Shown here: positions 4,399 through 5,810 of the stretch, one piece after another | Numbering within the stretch: position 1 is the first letter of the stretch | How the letters are laid out: each line of letters starts with the position of its first letter | From: an uncultured Clostridium sp. | Lineage (GTDB): Bacteria; Bacillota; Clostridia; Lachnospirales; Lachnospiraceae | Direction of reading: 5' to 3' | DNA: 5,810 bases | NCBI GenBank assembly: GCA_905192625.1 | Contig: CAJJLI010000168.1 | Coordinates: 1 to 5,810, forward strand | Notes under the pieces: model-generated | What the model was told of the DNA's origin: nothing | Databases searched by the model: none | Seen by the model: the letters and a program-made list of their open reading frames with translations, nothing else | Made by a program: the position numbers and the translations under genes

Positions 4399-5810
4399 TT
4401 ATCTAGCATCCGTTCTTCCGTCATTTAATATGGTATCTCTAAGTTTTGTTAAGGTAACCTTTGTCTCAGCGGTTGTTTCACCCAGTAAACCAGCGATTTC
4501 TTGCGCCACCAACATCTGCTTATCAATTACTTTTTGTGCCATCTCAATGGTTTCAATTTTTACTTTATAGGCCTGTTTTATTTGCTCTTCTTCATAGGAA
4601 ATATCTTGAAAGATTCCTAGTACACAGTTATGTTCTGCCATGTATACAATGGTTTGTAAGGTGTAGAAATTATTTTCATAAGTAACCTTTTTACCTAAAA
4701 TATTAGTATGGGTATCTAGAACATACTGAAAATCACTATGATCAATAAATTCATATAAATACATATTTATTGCTTTGCTGCGAGGGGTCTTATAATGTTT
4801 TTCTGCCGCTCTAGAAAACTCTAATATTCGCATTTCTGCATCGATAATTATAATAATATTTGGTGTATTATCTAAAACAATATTAGACATGGATTTTGCT
4901 CTTTCATGCATGTATGGAATACACATATTTAACTCGGCCTTTCCTTGATATACTGCAATTGCTTTTTCACGGCAGGAGGAATAACCACAGGCTCCGCAGT
5001 TTAATAAATGTTCTTTTTTGGTCTTTCCTATCTTACGCAATATAGAAGCTATTTGTGCTTCACTTGGCATTGGATCTCTTGGCGAATGATCATAAAAATA
5101 TTTATATAAAGGAAGGGTTTCATTGATAAAATAGGACGCATCATCCACAGGATGTTTTGGAATAGTTTCTTCCATATCAAGCTTGACTTTAAATCTTGAA
5201 ATACATGCCCGATCAATGGCGGGCCCTTTTATGCATCCACCGTTACAAATATTCGCTTCAATAAAGCATCCACTTACTTCTCCTTTTTCCATGCTTTCAA
5301 ATAAATCAATGCAGTTTTTAATTCCATGGACGTAAAATTTACGATATTTATTCGCTGTATCACATTTTGATGCTATTACAGAGGATAATACACCGCTACT
5401 AATAGGATAGAGCCGATTGACTTCAGGATTAGGATTGCTAGGTTGTTCTTCTTCTAGTTCTGTTAGATTTATATTTTCTTCGTGCAACCATTCTTCGAAT
5501 TCTTTGAAATTTATGACGGCATCTACGATACCTTTGGTACGCTCATCACATTCAGCCTCTCTTTTTTTCGATATACAAGGACCTAAGAATACTATTTTAA
5601 CGTCGTCCCCATATTGCTTTCTTAGTAGCATACCATGAGCAATCATTGGTGACACAACAGGAGCCATATATCTTGTTAGGCTCGGATAATAGATCTCAAT
5701 TAAGTCATTTACACTAGGGCAGCAAGTAGTTATGATGTTTTCCATCTTTGCTTCTTTGATTCGGCGTAAATAATCTCTGGTTAGGTAAGCAGCCCCCGCA
5801 GCAGTTTCGT
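4399..5810 (-). CDS. hydS: HydS-like sensory [FeFe] hydrogenase with PAS domain (5' end beyond the window)
   Basis: The visible part is 469 residues. The frame stays open to the right edge, and the 21 residues before the ATG at 5745 are coding, so that ATG is internal. Counting from it: the H-cluster signatures are TTCCPS (6-11), LGPCISKK (54-61) and NICNGGC (165-171), with predicted ligands C9, C57, C167 and C171. A second Fe-S module has C250, C253, C258 and C275 (the RnfB-like four-cysteine pattern), a PAS domain covers about 285-385, and a coiled-coil tail (about 388-440) includes KQMLVAQEIAGLLGETTAET. Catalytic hydrogenases lack PAS domains; in this family they mark putative H2 sensors. 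There is no kinase or cyclase domain, and the next gene is a PP2C phosphatase, matching the phosphatase-linked group C3 layout. The N-terminal ferredoxin domain, if present, and the promoter lie outside the window. Sensing of H2 rather than general redox state is inferred from the family. Confidence 0.9.
   Translation of the reverse strand, partial: ETAAGAAYLTRDYLRRIKEAKMENIITTCCPSVNDLIEIYYPSLTRYMAPVVSPMIAHGMLLRKQYGDDVKIVFLGPCISKKREAECDERTKGIVDAVINFKEFEEWLHEENINLTELEEEQPSNPNPEVNRLYPISSGVLSSVIASKCDTANKYRKFYVHGIKNCIDLFESMEKGEVSGCFIEANICNGGCIKGPAIDRACISRFKVKLDMEETIPKHPVDDASYFINETLPLYKYFYDHSPRDPMPSEAQIASILRKIGKTKKEHLLNCGACGYSSCREKAIAVYQGKAELNMCIPYMHERAKSMSNIVLDNTPNIIIIIDAEMRILEFSRAAEKHYKTPRSKAINMYLYEFIDHSDFQYVLDTHTNILGKKVTYENNFYTLQTIVYMAEHNCVLGIFQDISYEEEQIKQAYKVKIETIEMAQKVIDKQMLVAQEIAGLLGETTAETKVTLTKLRDTILNDGRTDAR

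Noticed and set aside
5743..5745. ATG at 5745 as the start of the sensory hydrogenase
   Set aside because: The frame continues upstream without a stop to the right edge, the 21 extra residues suit an H-cluster domain, and a start here would fall only 5 residues before the first H-cluster signature, leaving out half the domain. There is also no convincing ribosome binding site.
1..5810. Mobile elements, CRISPR, tRNA or rRNA genes, phage or toxin-antitoxin modules
   Set aside because: I saw no transposase, regularly spaced repeats, terminal inverted repeats or tRNA-like cloverleaf. The window is a compact metabolic and signalling locus on one strand.

Overview
This 5.8 kb window is AT-rich, and all five genes lie on the minus strand, so transcription runs from right to left. 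Every gene product belongs to [FeFe]-hydrogenase biology. Iron-sulfur proteins with clostridial-type sequences, a SpoIIE-type phosphatase, strong AGGAGG ribosome binding sites and A/T-rich spacers point to an anaerobic, fermentative, hydrogen-metabolising Firmicute. A Clostridia/Lachnospiraceae member resembling Lachnoclostridium phytofermentans is my best guess, made from memory of similar gene orders and not from a search.

Reading in the direction of transcription: (1) 5810-4399 is a hydS-like sensory [FeFe] hydrogenase whose 5' end lies outside the window. It carries an H-cluster domain, a four-cysteine Fe-S module, a PAS domain and a C-terminal coiled-coil output helix. (2) 4383-3211, only 15 nt downstream, is a PP2C/SpoIIE-family Ser/Thr phosphatase with an extra C-terminal domain of about 170 residues. 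These two look like a hydrogen or redox sensing pair (the phosphatase-linked 'group C3' layout). (3) A 262 bp gap follows, with a good extended -10 promoter and a folded leader RNA of about 220 nt. (4) 2948-1500 is a monomeric, ferredoxin-like, probably group B [FeFe] hydrogenase, ended by a clear intrinsic terminator at 1434-1468. (5) A gap of about 400 bp holds two TTGACA-type promoter candidates, each overlapped by a 20 bp inverted repeat resembling a Rex (NADH/NAD+ sensor) operator. (6) 1092-610 (hydC/nuoE-like) and 613-1 (hydB/nuoF-like, running off the left edge) overlap by ATGA. They are the NADH-linked electron-transfer subunits expected beside the catalytic HydA of an electron-bifurcating hydrogenase, which probably lies just past the left edge.

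Taken together, a sensory hydrogenase with a phosphatase, a stand-alone hydrogenase and the NADH-coupled hydrogenase subunits are stacked in one locus, with separate promoters suggested for each unit. Plausibly the sensor reports H2 or redox state through the phosphatase, while a Rex-like repressor links the hydCB(A) unit to NADH. The families are firmly recognised from motifs. The regulatory links are inference.
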